Below are positions 42,251-51,779 of a stretch of DNA of 64,000 nucleotides, in pieces. The notes beneath the pieces are model-generated. The model searched no databases, was not told the DNA's origin, and saw only the letters and a program-made list of their open reading frames with translations. The stretch lies in assembly GCA_002346225.1 (NCBI GenBank), contig DDYY01000011.1:7579-71578 (forward strand). The letters are read 5' to 3'. Made by a program: the position numbers and the translations under genes. This DNA is from Bacteroidetes bacterium UBA3022 (GTDB lineage Bacteria; Bacteroidota; Bacteroidia; Chitinophagales; BACL12). Every line of letters begins with the position of its first letter. Within the stretch, counting starts at the first letter, position 1.

Positions 42251-43189
42251 ATGCAAAGTATGAAGCAGTATGCAATAGCCATCCATGGAGGAGCCGGAAC
42301 ACTGGTGAAGGGAACTATGACGGAAGCACAGGAAGCCATGTATAAGGCAGCACTGCAGGAAGCGCTGATGGCCGGGTATACCTTCCTGGAAAAAGGTGGT
42401 TCCGCCCTGGATGCAGTGGAAGCCGCAGTAAAGCAACTTGAAGATGCTCCTTTATTCAATGCAGGTAAAGGTGCTGTATTTACCGCAGAAGGTACGCATG
42501 AAATGGATGCTGCCATCATGGAGGGAGAGCACAGGAAAGCAGGAGCGGTCAGCCTGGTCAGCGGTATTCGCAATCCTATTGCATTGGCAAGAGATGTTAT
42601 GGAAAAAAGCAATCATGTGTTTCTTGCCGGAGCAGGTGCAATGGCATTTGCCCGTTCATTGCAATACCCACTGGAAGACGAAGCCTACTTTTATAATGAA
42701 CTGCGCTACCGGCAATGGCAGGAAATCAGGGAAACGGATCAATTTCAGCTGGACCATACCAGCTCTAAGGATAGAAAATTTGGAACCGTGGGTGCTGTCG
42801 CTTGCGATGCATTAGGGAATCTCGCTGCGGCAACCTCCACCGGAGGTATGACCAATAAGAAATGGGGAAGGGTGGGAGATAGCCCGCTGATTGGCGCCGG
42901 TACCTATGCCAGTAATGCTACCTGCGCAGTCAGCTGTACCGGAAGTGGAGAATACTTTATCCGCGGAGTGGCGGCCTATGATGTGGCATGCCTCATCGAA
43001 TACAAAGGGTATAGCCTGGAAGCGGCTGCCAGTGAGGTGATTCACCGGCGTATGGTAGCACTTGGGGGAGATGGCGGACTCATTGCCATTGATAACAAGG
43101 GGAATATCGCGATGCCTTTCAATACAGAAGGTATGTACAGAGCACGCAGGAATGCAGCAGGTGAGAATGAAATTTCCATCTACGGCTAA
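42251..43189 (+). CDS. Isoaspartyl peptidase / plant-type L-asparaginase
   Basis: A 312-residue Ntn-hydrolase precursor that self-cleaves to expose the catalytic Thr179 in FGTVGAVACD. IHGGAGT near the N-terminus, the GGMTNKKWGRVGDSPLIGAGTYA block and the CTGSGEYFIR block are those of the isoaspartyl peptidase family. It cleaves beta-aspartyl dipeptides. Beside cyanophycinase and cyanophycin synthetase, the likely substrate is beta-Asp-Arg released from cyanophycin. No signal peptide, so cytosolic. It starts at 42251 just after a good promoter; an ATG three codons later is possible. Convergent with cyanophycinase. Confidence 0.92.
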   Translation: MQSMKQYAIAIHGGAGTLVKGTMTEAQEAMYKAALQEALMAGYTFLEKGGSALDAVEAAVKQLEDAPLFNAGKGAVFTAEGTHEMDAAIMEGEHRKAGAVSLVSGIRNPIALARDVMEKSNHVFLAGAGAMAFARSLQYPLEDEAYFYNELRYRQWQEIRETDQFQLDHTSSKDRKFGTVGAVACDALGNLAAATSTGGMTNKKWGRVGDSPLIGAGTYASNATCAVSCTGSGEYFIRGVAAYDVACLIEYKGYSLEAAASEVIHRRMVALGGDGGLIAIDNKGNIAMPFNTEGMYRARRNAAGENEISIYG

Positions 43190-43213
43190 AAGCTCCTAAT
43201 GCCTTAAGATTTT

Positions 43214-44077
43214 TTATATAAATGGCTGACCTATGGGTAATACTTTTACCTTTCTATCGGGGATGGAGAATTGGTCGCCATTGGAAAGGACGTGAATGGT
43301 CAAATTGGCCATGGTCATGGGAGTCCCATCGTGCAACACCGCTTCGTTATTGTGGGTCAGTGTGCTGCCATCGAACACGATTACCATGCCCGAGCCGATA
43401 ACCGTGCAATCTGTTCCTTTTCTGATAATTACACCTGTGTCTTCTGCCAGTCCAAAGCCCAGTAGCTTGGGGAACTTAGCGACCGCTTCTGATTGTCTGC
43501 CAAAACGACCTCTGCGAATGAAATGGGTATCGATGATGAGCTCAGGAATGAGTCCGAGTCCTTTTTGCATAATGACTGCACCTTTGATGAACGATTCTGC
43601 AGCACTGCCGCCGGCAATCATTTCTTCCGCCATGGCCATCGCACCTGCACTGGTGCCCGCAATGACAAAACCTTCTTCATGGCGGTAACGGTCGAGCAGG
43701 ATGTCGTGCAGTTCTGTGCCGCCCATGCGCGAGGTTATCTTCGATTGGTCGCCACCTGAAAACATGACACAGTTGGCTTTTCTTATCAGTTCAACCGCTT
43801 CCGGCTGTTCTGCATCTTCACGGGTACGGATATCTAAAACCTTTACATTTTTGCAGCCAAGGGTGGTAAATGCGGATAAATAATTTTCACTCACTTCATC
43901 TGGAATACTGGATGCCGTAGGAACTATTACGATGTTGGCAGAGGTTCCGCCTGCTTCCCTAACCACATGTGAAAGAATGCCTTCGCCGATGAACTCCAGG
44001 GTATACATCTCGTTGGTCTCAATTCCCTTGTCTTCATTTCCGCCAATGGGTATCAGCGTTCCCTTTATTTTCTGCAT
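43214..44077 (-). CDS. cphB: Cyanophycinase
   Basis: A 287-residue peptidase of family S51 that splits cyanophycin (multi-L-arginyl-poly-L-aspartate) into beta-Asp-Arg dipeptides. The nucleophile is Ser143 in AGTSAGAMAMAE. Surrounding family blocks include FSGGDQSKI, LIIDTHFIRRGRFGR and GFGLAEDTGVII. There is no signal peptide, so it acts on the intracellular polymer. It is divergent from cphA, with 98 nt between start codons and a perfect -7 box on its side. Confidence 0.95.
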   Translation of the reverse strand: MQKIKGTLIPIGGNEDKGIETNEMYTLEFIGEGILSHVVREAGGTSANIVIVPTASSIPDEVSENYLSAFTTLGCKNVKVLDIRTREDAEQPEAVELIRKANCVMFSGGDQSKITSRMGGTELHDILLDRYRHEEGFVIAGTSAGAMAMAEEMIAGGSAAESFIKGAVIMQKGLGLIPELIIDTHFIRRGRFGRQSEAVAKFPKLLGFGLAEDTGVIIRKGTDCTVIGSGMVIVFDGSTLTHNNEAVLHDGTPMTMANLTIHVLSNGDQFSIPDRKVKVLPIGQPFI

Positions 44078-44098
44078 ATTTGTCGCTCAGCTATTGTA

Positions 44099-44106
44099 CA
44101 AAAATA
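44099..44106 (-). promoter_or_regulatory. Promoter -7 box (TATTTTTG) of cphB
   Basis: Perfect TAnnTTTG on the minus strand, 21 nt before the cphB ATG; -33 unclear. It lies back to back with the cphA promoter at 44121-44148. Confidence 0.45.
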
Positions 44107-44120
44107 GACCAATTTTTAGA

Positions 44121-44148
44121 TTGAGGATTGCTACATTTAGTATCTTTC
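44121..44148 (+). promoter_or_regulatory. Promoter of cphA
   Basis: TTG (44121-44123), 17 nt, TATCTTTC (44141-44148; one mismatch). Start is predicted near 44152, 24 nt before the ATG. It is separated from the divergent cphB box by 14 nt, so one regulator could control both. Confidence 0.45.
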
Positions 44149-44175
44149 CACAAACAAAGTGTAAAACCATCCGGG

Positions 44176-46806
44176 ATGAGAATTGTAGAAATTAACGCCA
44201 TGAGGGGACCTAATTACTGGTCCGTACGTCGTCATAAACTTATTGTAATGGTGCTGGATCTGGAGGAGATGGAAGAGCGACCTTCCAACACGATAGATGG
44301 TTTTTACGAGCGACTCACCACCATGTTTCCCACCATGTACGAACATCGTTGCTCTGTCGGTGAGCCGGGAGGATTTTTCCAAAGAGTGCAGGAAGGTACC
44401 TGGATGGGTCATATCATTGAACATATTGCACTTGAAATCCAGACGCTGGCAGGGATGGATGTAGGTTTCGGGCGTACCCGTACCTATGGTGAAAAGGGTG
44501 TTTACAGTGTGGTGTTTGCCTATATGGAAGAATCCGTAGGGCGCTATGCCGCCAAAGCTGCGGTAGCCATCTGTGAAGCACTCATCAAGGGCGAACCCTA
44601 CGACATGGCTGATGACATTCAACGGATGCGGGAGTTGCGGGAGGCGGATCGCCTTGGACCCAGCACGGGATCCATTATTGAGGAAGCAGAAAACAGAGGT
44701 ATTCCATGGATACGTCTCAACAAATATTCCCTTTGCCAATTGGGTTATGGCGCCAATCAAAAGCGTATTCAGGCTACCGTTACCAGCGAAACCAGCAGCA
44801 TTGGAGTGGAGCTGGCAGGCGACAAGGAAGATACCAAATACCTGCTCGAACAGGCTCAGGTGGAGGTGCCCAGGGGCGATATCATCAGAAGAGAGAGCAG
44901 TCTGGAAGCGGCCTGCAAATACGTCGGCTATCCACTTGTTATCAAACCGGTGGATGGTAATCACGGTCGCGGTATAACAGTAGACATTCGCAACTATGAG
45001 GATGCCCTGGTGGCCTTCCACGCTGCCAAGAAAGTTTCCAACGCGGTCATAGTGGAGCAATTTATAACAGGGAAAGATTACCGATTACTCGTCATCAATA
45101 ACGTGATGGTGGCGGCGGCTTTACGGACACCTGCGCATGTAGTGGGAGATGGTGTTTCTACCGTTCAGCAATTGATTGATAAGGTGAACAGCGACCCCCG
45201 AAGAGGTTATGGTCATGAAAAAGTGCTTACACAAATTACCGTCAATGTTCTTACCCTCACCATCATCAAGGATGCCGGATACACGCTGGATTCTGTCCTG
45301 GCCAAAGATGAGATACTAATCTTAAAAGACACTGCCAACCTCAGTACCGGAGGTACCGCTGAAGATGTAACCGATATTGTGCATCCGGCCAACGTATCGA
45401 TGGCAGAACGCATTTCTAAAATAATTGATTTAGATATATGTGGTATTGATATTATGACCACAGATATCAGCAAACCACTTTCAGAGACAGGAGGTGCCGT
45501 GCTGGAGGTAAATGCCGGTCCGGGTTTCAGGATGCACCTGTCACCTGCCAAAGGCTTACCGCGCAATGTGGCAGGACATGTTATTGATAAGTTGTTTCCC
45601 AAAGGGCAAACCGGTCGTATCCCCATTATTGCGGTAACGGGCACCAACGGTAAAACCACTGCTACTCGACTGATTGCACATATTGCGAAAATGAATGGTC
45701 ACCGGGTGGGTTACACCACCAGTGATGGCGTGTATATCCAGAACAGATTGCTCATGACAGGCGACTGCACCGGACCTGCCAGTGCGGAGTTTGTATTGAA
45801 AGACCCTACTGTCAATTTCGCGGTGCTGGAATCTGCAAGAGGCGGATTGTTGCGGGCAGGACTGGGCTTTAAAAGATGTGATATCGGTATTGTCACCAAT
45901 GTGGCGGCTGATCACCTCGGGCTCAAAGGCATACACACCATCGAACAACTGGCGAAAGTGAAAGGCGTTATTCCGGAAACGGTTTTACCGGGCGGCTATG
46001 CCATACTCAACGCCGATGATGACCTGGTCTATGACATGCGTCGGACCGTGGAGTGCAATGTGGCACTTTTTTCCATGGATGAGAATAATCCCAGAATTAA
46101 AGCATTGCAGCGCAAGGGAGGTATTACTGCCATCTATGAAAATGGATATGTCACTATCTGCAGAGGGGAATGGAAAATGCGGGTTATGAAAGCAGAGGAC
46201 ATACCACTAACCTACGGAGGTAAGGCTACTTTCATGATTCAGAATGTGCTGCCTGCCGTATTAGCGGCGAATATTCAGGGAATCAGTATTGTGGATATGA
46301 AAGCAGCACTGGAAACATTCATTCCGTCCGCTTCGCAAACACCGGGAAGACTGAACCTGTTTGAGTTTCGCGATTTTACCATCCTGCTCGACTACGCCCA
46401 TAATCCGGCGGGTATGAGAGCGCTGCAAAAGTTTGTGGAGACTATCGATGCTACAGTCAAGGTAGGAATCATTGCCGGAGTAGGAGATAGACGTGAGGAA
46501 GATACCAATGCGATTGGCAGTATAGCTGCGGAGACGTTTGATGAGATTATCATCCGTCAGGACAAAAATCTCAGAGGAAAGACAGAAGAAGAACTTATAG
46601 AGATGCTGCATGAAGGAATCCGCATGCAGAACCCTGATAAAAAAACGACCATCATTCCTTCGGAAAAAGAGGCTATCACCTATGCGATAAAGAATGCGGT
46701 GAAAGGTTCTTTAATCGTCTTATGCAGTGATGTTATTCCGGATGCCCTCGATCTGGTGAAGGAGTTCAAGGAGAAAGATGCCAAAGGGCAACTTACTTTC
46801 TCATAG
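44176..46806 (+). CDS. cphA: Cyanophycin synthetase
   Basis: An 876-residue enzyme that builds cyanophycin from Asp and Arg using two ATP per unit. The N-terminal domain begins MRIVEINAMRGPNYWS, as in known CphA1. An ATP-grasp domain (about 215-475; blocks YPLVIKPVDGNHGRG and EVNAGPGFRMH) adds Asp to the backbone. A Mur-ligase-like domain with P-loop GTNGKTT (489-495) and LDYAHNPAG adds the other residue. Length is that of full CphA. The longest frame opens with TTG at 44128; the ATG at 44176 fits family N-termini. No terminator with a T run follows, only the stem-loop at 46820-46863. Confidence 0.96.
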   Translation: MRIVEINAMRGPNYWSVRRHKLIVMVLDLEEMEERPSNTIDGFYERLTTMFPTMYEHRCSVGEPGGFFQRVQEGTWMGHIIEHIALEIQTLAGMDVGFGRTRTYGEKGVYSVVFAYMEESVGRYAAKAAVAICEALIKGEPYDMADDIQRMRELREADRLGPSTGSIIEEAENRGIPWIRLNKYSLCQLGYGANQKRIQATVTSETSSIGVELAGDKEDTKYLLEQAQVEVPRGDIIRRESSLEAACKYVGYPLVIKPVDGNHGRGITVDIRNYEDALVAFHAAKKVSNAVIVEQFITGKDYRLLVINNVMVAAALRTPAHVVGDGVSTVQQLIDKVNSDPRRGYGHEKVLTQITVNVLTLTIIKDAGYTLDSVLAKDEILILKDTANLSTGGTAEDVTDIVHPANVSMAERISKIIDLDICGIDIMTTDISKPLSETGGAVLEVNAGPGFRMHLSPAKGLPRNVAGHVIDKLFPKGQTGRIPIIAVTGTNGKTTATRLIAHIAKMNGHRVGYTTSDGVYIQNRLLMTGDCTGPASAEFVLKDPTVNFAVLESARGGLLRAGLGFKRCDIGIVTNVAADHLGLKGIHTIEQLAKVKGVIPETVLPGGYAILNADDDLVYDMRRTVECNVALFSMDENNPRIKALQRKGGITAIYENGYVTICRGEWKMRVMKAEDIPLTYGGKATFMIQNVLPAVLAANIQGISIVDMKAALETFIPSASQTPGRLNLFEFRDFTILLDYAHNPAGMRALQKFVETIDATVKVGIIAGVGDRREEDTNAIGSIAAETFDEIIIRQDKNLRGKTEEELIEMLHEGIRMQNPDKKTTIIPSEKEAITYAIKNAVKGSLIVLCSDVIPDALDLVKEFKEKDAKGQLTFS

Positions 46807-46819
46807 GTGCTGAAAACTT

Positions 46820-46863
46820 ATGGCCAACATGCACCTGCTTTTAGGTAGGAACATGTTGGCCAT
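46820..46863. repeat. Stem-loop between convergent cphA and serine hydrolase
   Basis: A perfect 12-bp inverted repeat, ATGGCCAACATG (46820-46831) and CATGTTGGCCAT (46852-46863), with an inner 4-bp pairing (ACCT/AGGT) in the 20-nt loop. There is no T tract on either side. It is probably a shared transcript-end or 3'-protection hairpin. Confidence 0.55.
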
Positions 46864-46885
46864 TAATTCAAATAATTACCGCGGA

Positions 46886-48424
46886 TTATTTTGTAATCCT
46901 GTCGAAGGTATAGCGCATCCTGTCTATGAAGTCAGCTACCTGCATCTGGTACTTGACTACCTTTCCGTCCTCTACTTTAAAACGGACTTTCTTGACGCCG
47001 TAAATTATCTGGTTATAGGTGCAGACAAATTCTTCGTTTTCGCCCAAAGGCTCGAGCTCGCCATACAGGTCAGGGTGGTGTTCAAATGTAACCCGCAATT
47101 TACCATCTACTTCGCTGATGTTGATCATACCATACACACTGCTGCGATAGTTGCCTGTATAGGCTTTTAAAGGCAGCGATGCTACTGCTCCACCGCCGCG
47201 TGCCTTGGCGTAAAGCATGGCGGTTTCCTTGGCTTCCTGTTCTTGCCGGTTTTCGAAGAAACCATAATAAGTGGCACTGATATTCCGATAGGGCATGTCC
47301 AGCCAGCTTTCAATTATTTGCATCTTCAGTGCTTCGTAAAACCAGTTGGCATCGGTATTGGTCAGCACAACAATGCCTAAGTCGAGTTCCGGTAAAAAGC
47401 AGGTCGTGGTTACGAAACCATTTGCACCACCATCATGCCATACCATTTTTTTGCCGTTATAATCAGCCATGAACCAACCCAGACCATACAATTCAAAATG
47501 TTGCTTGTCGTACAAACCGCCACGCGTCTCACCGACGAGGTTATAAGGAGTAGTAGCCCTTGCGATAACATCCTCACTGAACAGTTGCTGATTACCCATG
47601 CGTCCTTCCTGGCTGTTCATCATCACCCATTGCGCCAGGTCATCTACACAGGAGTTGATGCTGGCAGCTGGTCCCAGGTTATCAATGTTTTCGTAAGGTT
47701 CCACTACCAATTCGCCATCGTGCAGCGTATAACCGATGCAGGCGTTTTTATCTTTAAGCAGCGCTGAATAGGTAGTGCTGCTGCGATTCATTTTCAATGG
47801 ACGGAAAATCTCCTGCGCTATATAATCGTCCCATGACTTGCCAGTAACCTCCGGAATGATTTCACCGGCTGCTACAAATCCCATATTGCAGTAGCCGTAC
47901 CCATCGCGAAAATTGTATTGTGGCTCATGGACGTCCATGCGTTCGAGGAGTTCTTTCCTGCTCAAGTCGCTTCCCCAGTGCAGGAAATCGCCCTGAAAGG
48001 TCTGTAATCCAATTCTGTGGGTGAGCATATCCTTGATGGTGACCATTTCTGTGGCACAGTCATCATACAAATCAAGCCAGGGCAGATATTGGCGAACAGG
48101 ATCATCCAGGTTTAGCTTCCCTTCTTCCTCCAGCATGGCAATAGCTGTTCCGGTGAATGCTTTACTGTTGCTGGCCACCATAAATAGGGTAGATGCATCT
48201 ACCGGTTTCCCGGTTTGAATATCCGCTACACCATAGCCTTTGCTGACGAGAATTTTCCCATCTTTTACAATGGCAACTGCCGCTCCCGGAATTTGCCACC
48301 GCGCCATTTCGCGCTGCATAAAGCTATCCAGGCTATCACTGACAAATGAAGGCACTTGTCCGATGCTGCTGCTGGAGATGGTCAAGAAAAGTACACAGAA
48401 AAACGTATTAAATTTATTCATCAT
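46886..48424 (-). CDS. Exported serine hydrolase of the beta-lactamase/DD-peptidase fold
   Basis: 512 residues. A signal peptide (about 22 residues) is followed by a class C beta-lactamase-like domain. The SxxK nucleophile is in VASNSKAFTG and the second motif is YCNMGFV (Tyr-x-Asn). The region WHDGGANGF is the third, HxG-type motif. A C-terminal domain of about 130 residues (from AYTGNYRSSVYG) resembles DUF3471. Such proteins are usually esterases or peptidases rather than true beta-lactamases. The start overlaps the WbqC-like stop (ATGA), so the two are co-translated. Confidence 0.88.
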   Translation of the reverse strand: MMNKFNTFFCVLFLTISSSSIGQVPSFVSDSLDSFMQREMARWQIPGAAVAIVKDGKILVSKGYGVADIQTGKPVDASTLFMVASNSKAFTGTAIAMLEEEGKLNLDDPVRQYLPWLDLYDDCATEMVTIKDMLTHRIGLQTFQGDFLHWGSDLSRKELLERMDVHEPQYNFRDGYGYCNMGFVAAGEIIPEVTGKSWDDYIAQEIFRPLKMNRSSTTYSALLKDKNACIGYTLHDGELVVEPYENIDNLGPAASINSCVDDLAQWVMMNSQEGRMGNQQLFSEDVIARATTPYNLVGETRGGLYDKQHFELYGLGWFMADYNGKKMVWHDGGANGFVTTTCFLPELDLGIVVLTNTDANWFYEALKMQIIESWLDMPYRNISATYYGFFENRQEQEAKETAMLYAKARGGGAVASLPLKAYTGNYRSSVYGMINISEVDGKLRVTFEHHPDLYGELEPLGENEEFVCTYNQIIYGVKKVRFKVEDGKVVKYQMQVADFIDRMRYTFDRITK

Positions 48425-49050
48425 GTATTGTTTTTTTCAATAGCAGAAAGTCCTTTATTAAAGAGATGATCCAATATACTCAAATTCGGGAGAAACGCGT
48501 ACCGCTCGCCAAAAACCTGTTGATAGGGAGCCAGTGTTGCTCCCAGCGCTGCATGCCGCGTGTCCTTGGTGTTTTGTGCCCGGATATCGAAAGGGTTATC
48601 CGGTTGAAAGGGCTGATACGAAGTGGTCATAATAATATCAGGGGCCATTTTCAGCGGTTTGAAGGTGAACCGCAGCAGATCGAGATTCCAGTCCAGAAGA
48701 AAGGTGTAAGGGCGCTGGTAGAAAGGTGCCAGATCGTCTTCAAAGAATTCGAAATACGCCGAGCGCCGGTAGCATGCTTCCAGGGTACGCCAGTGTTGTT
48801 GTTGCCAGCGTTCACTCTGACTGATTTTCACATCCTTGAACGGACGTCGCTCGTTTTTGCCCCTTTCCAGTGGAACGCTCAGCAGTTGCAGGCCATGCGG
48901 TCCGGCAATATAGCAGCGATTGCGCCAGCTTCCCTTCTGATAATGGGCATGAACATCCATTTGAATAACAGCTGCCGGCTGTGCCATTACATACCACGAG
49001 AGCGGCGGGAAGTAGTACAGGTCGCTGAAGTAAGTTGCAGGATTTGACAC
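48421..49050 (-). CDS. WbqC-like family protein, GTG start
   Basis: A 209-residue protein of the WbqC family. Blocks YFPPLSWYVMA, HYQKGSWRNRCYIAGPHG and LSVPLERG are characteristic, with a C-terminal region rich in Tyr/Phe. WbqC proteins are found in O-antigen and other loci, but their activity is not established; a glycosylation-related role is often assumed. The start is GTG at 49050; the next in-frame ATG would remove the conserved N-terminal motif. It is first gene of a two-gene operon with the serine hydrolase. Confidence 0.85.
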   Translation of the reverse strand: MSNPATYFSDLYYFPPLSWYVMAQPAAVIQMDVHAHYQKGSWRNRCYIAGPHGLQLLSVPLERGKNERRPFKDVKISQSERWQQQHWRTLEACYRRSAYFEFFEDDLAPFYQRPYTFLLDWNLDLLRFTFKPLKMAPDIIMTTSYQPFQPDNPFDIRAQNTKDTRHAALGATLAPYQQVFGERYAFLPNLSILDHLFNKGLSAIEKNNT

Positions 49051-49154
49051 TAATATGAGTTAAACTGTAACAAGAAAGGGTGAATTTCGTAATTTTATTG
49101 TGTACCTGCCAATAGGCAGTATCAGCACTAAAATTGAGCAATAAATAGGAGACT

Positions 49155-50663
49155 ATGTCGCATAAGATACGTTTCATGCATTTTTCACGCGCATTGCAGG
49201 CTGCTTGTGTTTTTCTGGTATCCCTGGGTATTTTGATGGGTACTGCTGCCGCTCAGTCTATCGAAGACCTTACCACCTTAAGGACGGCCATGTTCAGGCA
49301 TCCGGAAACCGGTCCTTATGTAGAGATTTACCTTACCGTTTCGGGCAATGCACTCACTTATGAGAAAAATAACCGCTATCTCTATCAGGGAGGAGTGGAT
49401 GTGGAAATCATTATTCTGGATGAGAACCTGGTGATGAATTTTGATAAATACCGCCTGAATACACCCATGCTTAAAGATTCAGCGACCGTTGATTTTTCGC
49501 TCATCGATCAGCAACGCCTTTCCATCCCCAATAAAGGACTCAGCCTGGAAATCAATATCAGGGATATCCATGACAGTCTGAATGTGTACAAATACACCGA
49601 GGCATTACTGCCATTGCCAGGCAATGAAATTGTTATTTCAGACCTGCAGATTTTAGATACCTTCTACCGCAGTAGTGTAGAAACCAACTTCCTGAAAAAT
49701 GGATTCGAAATGAAACCATGGCCCAGGAATTTCTTTCCGGATGAAAGGAATCATTTCCTGTTTTACGGAGAGATTTACGATTGCGATCAATACATGCAAG
49801 ACGACAATTTCCTGATAACGTTCACTATCGAAGTGGACGGTGGAAGCTCTGCAGGACAGGGTTTTACCCAATACCAGAAAGCACAGAAGGCACCTGTTAT
49901 CACTTTCCTGCGCGATATGGATATTACGGAACTACCATCAGGGAATTATAATATGGTGGTGGAAGTAAGGAACCGCAACAACGAAGTCATCAAAAGGAAA
50001 AAGACCTTCTTTCAAAGAGTGAAAAAGGGAGCCTTGAGTACCTTCGAAAACCTGGAACTGATCAATACATCCGGCACATTTGTCGATGAATACGACAGCG
50101 AACAACTCAACTACTTTCTCGATGTGATTTATGCAGTCGCAACTGTGGAGGAAGCACGTCTTATTGCTTCTCTCACACCCAGAGTGGAAGACGATATGAA
50201 GAAGAAGTTCCTGTATAATTTCTGGTTGCAACGCAATCTTGCAGATCCTTATGATGCATGGAAGAAATACCTGACATTGGTGAAGGAAGCAAACGACTCC
50301 TTTACCACTCCTTCACGCCAGGGGTACCGCACCGACAGGGGCAGGGTATTCCTCAAGTACGGCAGACCCTACGACAGGGTGCCTTCCGTCAATGAGCCGG
50401 GTGCGTATCCTTATGAGATTTGGTATTACACTACCATTCCCAACAAGCAGACCAATGTAGGATTTGCTTTCTATGAGCCTTCATTCGCTACCAATGATTA
50501 CATCCTGTTGCATTCCAACGCCCGGGGTGAATTGCGTGACCCCAGGTGGAAGTTGAGGATTTACGAAGGCGTCGCTTCGCCCACCGATTTCTTCAACCTC
50601 GATAATACTGAAGTGAATGATCGCCAGAATGTAGTTAGGGCTATAGACATGTACGATTTTTAA
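49155..50663 (+). CDS. GWxTD domain protein, exported
   Basis: 502 residues. A hydrophobic signal segment (about 15-33, ending AAAQ) exports it. The middle is beta-rich. The C-terminal third is the GWxTD domain, here with GYRTDRGRVFLKYGRP and YPYEIWYY in place of the canonical motif; these proteins are widespread in Bacteroidota and some other phyla, function unknown. The preceding helical segment FWLQRNLADPYDAWKKYL is also conserved. A TAATTTTA box (49090-49097) 57 nt upstream may be its -7 element. It is followed by a GT2 gene after 48 nt. Confidence 0.88.
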   Translation: MSHKIRFMHFSRALQAACVFLVSLGILMGTAAAQSIEDLTTLRTAMFRHPETGPYVEIYLTVSGNALTYEKNNRYLYQGGVDVEIIILDENLVMNFDKYRLNTPMLKDSATVDFSLIDQQRLSIPNKGLSLEINIRDIHDSLNVYKYTEALLPLPGNEIVISDLQILDTFYRSSVETNFLKNGFEMKPWPRNFFPDERNHFLFYGEIYDCDQYMQDDNFLITFTIEVDGGSSAGQGFTQYQKAQKAPVITFLRDMDITELPSGNYNMVVEVRNRNNEVIKRKKTFFQRVKKGALSTFENLELINTSGTFVDEYDSEQLNYFLDVIYAVATVEEARLIASLTPRVEDDMKKKFLYNFWLQRNLADPYDAWKKYLTLVKEANDSFTTPSRQGYRTDRGRVFLKYGRPYDRVPSVNEPGAYPYEIWYYTTIPNKQTNVGFAFYEPSFATNDYILLHSNARGELRDPRWKLRIYEGVASPTDFFNLDNTEVNDRQNVVRAIDMYDF

Positions 50664-50711
50664 CGCAACTGTGCGCCGCTAAACGCTCCATAATCCTTAT
50701 CTTGAGCCCGA

Positions 50712-51779
50712 ATGGATGCTGACGATATTCTGCAACATCCGCATGTAGCGGTAGTTATCCTAACCTGGAATGGACGGAAATGGCTGGAGCAATTCTTGCC
50801 CTCAGTCGTCCGGTCCACGTGGCCGTCACTCGATATCATTGTAGCCGACAATCAGAGTACTGATGATACCGTTGCCTTTTTGAGAGCGCATTATCCTGCT
50901 GTGAAAATCATTGACACAGGTGGAAACTACGGTTTTGCGAAAGGCTACAATATAGCGCTGCAGCAGGTTACGGCTGAATACTTCATTCTGCTCAATCAGG
51001 ATGTGGAGGTCACCCCCGACTGGATAGAACCCTTGATTGGAGCCATGGAGCTCGACAGCGATATGGGTGCCTGCCAACCCAAAATACGCGCCTATCGGGA
51101 TAAGCCTGCATTTGAGCACGCAGGTGCAGCCGGAGGTTTCATAGATGCGTTGGGATATCCGTTTTGCAGGGGTAGAATATTTGATAAGGTAGAATACGAT
51201 AAAGGACAATATGATATGCCACAGGAAGTGTTCTGGGCAAGTGGCGCTGCGCTATGTATCCGTCCCGAGTTATTCAGGCGTTTTCGGGGTTTCGACGCCG
51301 ATTACTTTGCCCATATGGAAGAAATAGATTTGTGCTGGCGATTGAAAAGAGCCGGCTACCGCATAGGTGTGGTTCCATCTTCGGTAGTGTACCATGTTGG
51401 AGGCGGCAGTTTGCCGAAGGAAGATCCCCGAAAGATTTTTCTCAATTTCAGGAACAGCCTCAGCATGCTGTATAAGAACCTCGAACTCCTGGAATTGCTG
51501 TGGAAACTTCCTTTGCGCTTACTGGTGCTGGATGTTATTGCACTGCTGAAGTCCGTGAAAGAGGGTAAATGGCGCGAGGCATGGGCAATCATAAGAGCCG
51601 ACTGGTACTTTGTGTGGAGCTGGCCCTCGCAGGTCTGGAAACGCAACCGCACCAGAAAAATCATTCAGCACAATGCCATAGGACCTTCAAGGGTGAAAAA
51701 GTCGGGATACTACCATGGCAGCATCATCTGGCAGCATTTCGTGCGCGGCAGGGATGCCTTCTCTGATTTAGATGTCTGA
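50712..51779 (+). CDS. Glycosyltransferase family 2, rhamnosyltransferase-like
   Basis: 355 residues. VAVVILTWNGRKWLEQFLPS, VADNQSTDDT, NYGFAKGYNIAL and LLNQDVEVTPDW are the motifs of the dTDP-rhamnosyltransferase-like GT2 subgroup, with the acidic pair in NQDVE. It is also seen that FAHMEEIDLCWRLKRAGY, typical of these enzymes, is intact. A C-terminal amphipathic region (about 250-320, rich in Leu and Trp) may contact the membrane. The acceptor is unknown. The last 12 nt overlap the convergent aroQ. Confidence 0.9.
   Translation: MDADDILQHPHVAVVILTWNGRKWLEQFLPSVVRSTWPSLDIIVADNQSTDDTVAFLRAHYPAVKIIDTGGNYGFAKGYNIALQQVTAEYFILLNQDVEVTPDWIEPLIGAMELDSDMGACQPKIRAYRDKPAFEHAGAAGGFIDALGYPFCRGRIFDKVEYDKGQYDMPQEVFWASGAALCIRPELFRRFRGFDADYFAHMEEIDLCWRLKRAGYRIGVVPSSVVYHVGGGSLPKEDPRKIFLNFRNSLSMLYKNLELLELLWKLPLRLLVLDVIALLKSVKEGKWREAWAIIRADWYFVWSWPSQVWKRNRTRKIIQHNAIGPSRVKKSGYYHGSIIWQHFVRGRDAFSDLDV

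Noticed and set aside
44137..45060. 307-codon open frame on the minus strand opposite the start of cphA
   Set aside because: Shadow of cphA, whose conserved N-terminal and ATP-grasp blocks cover the same bases; no promoter or family match.
46886..48424. True antibiotic beta-lactamase
   Set aside because: The SxxK/YxN fold is shared by esterases and peptidases; the DUF3471-like C-terminal domain and the operon with a WbqC-like gene give no support for resistance.
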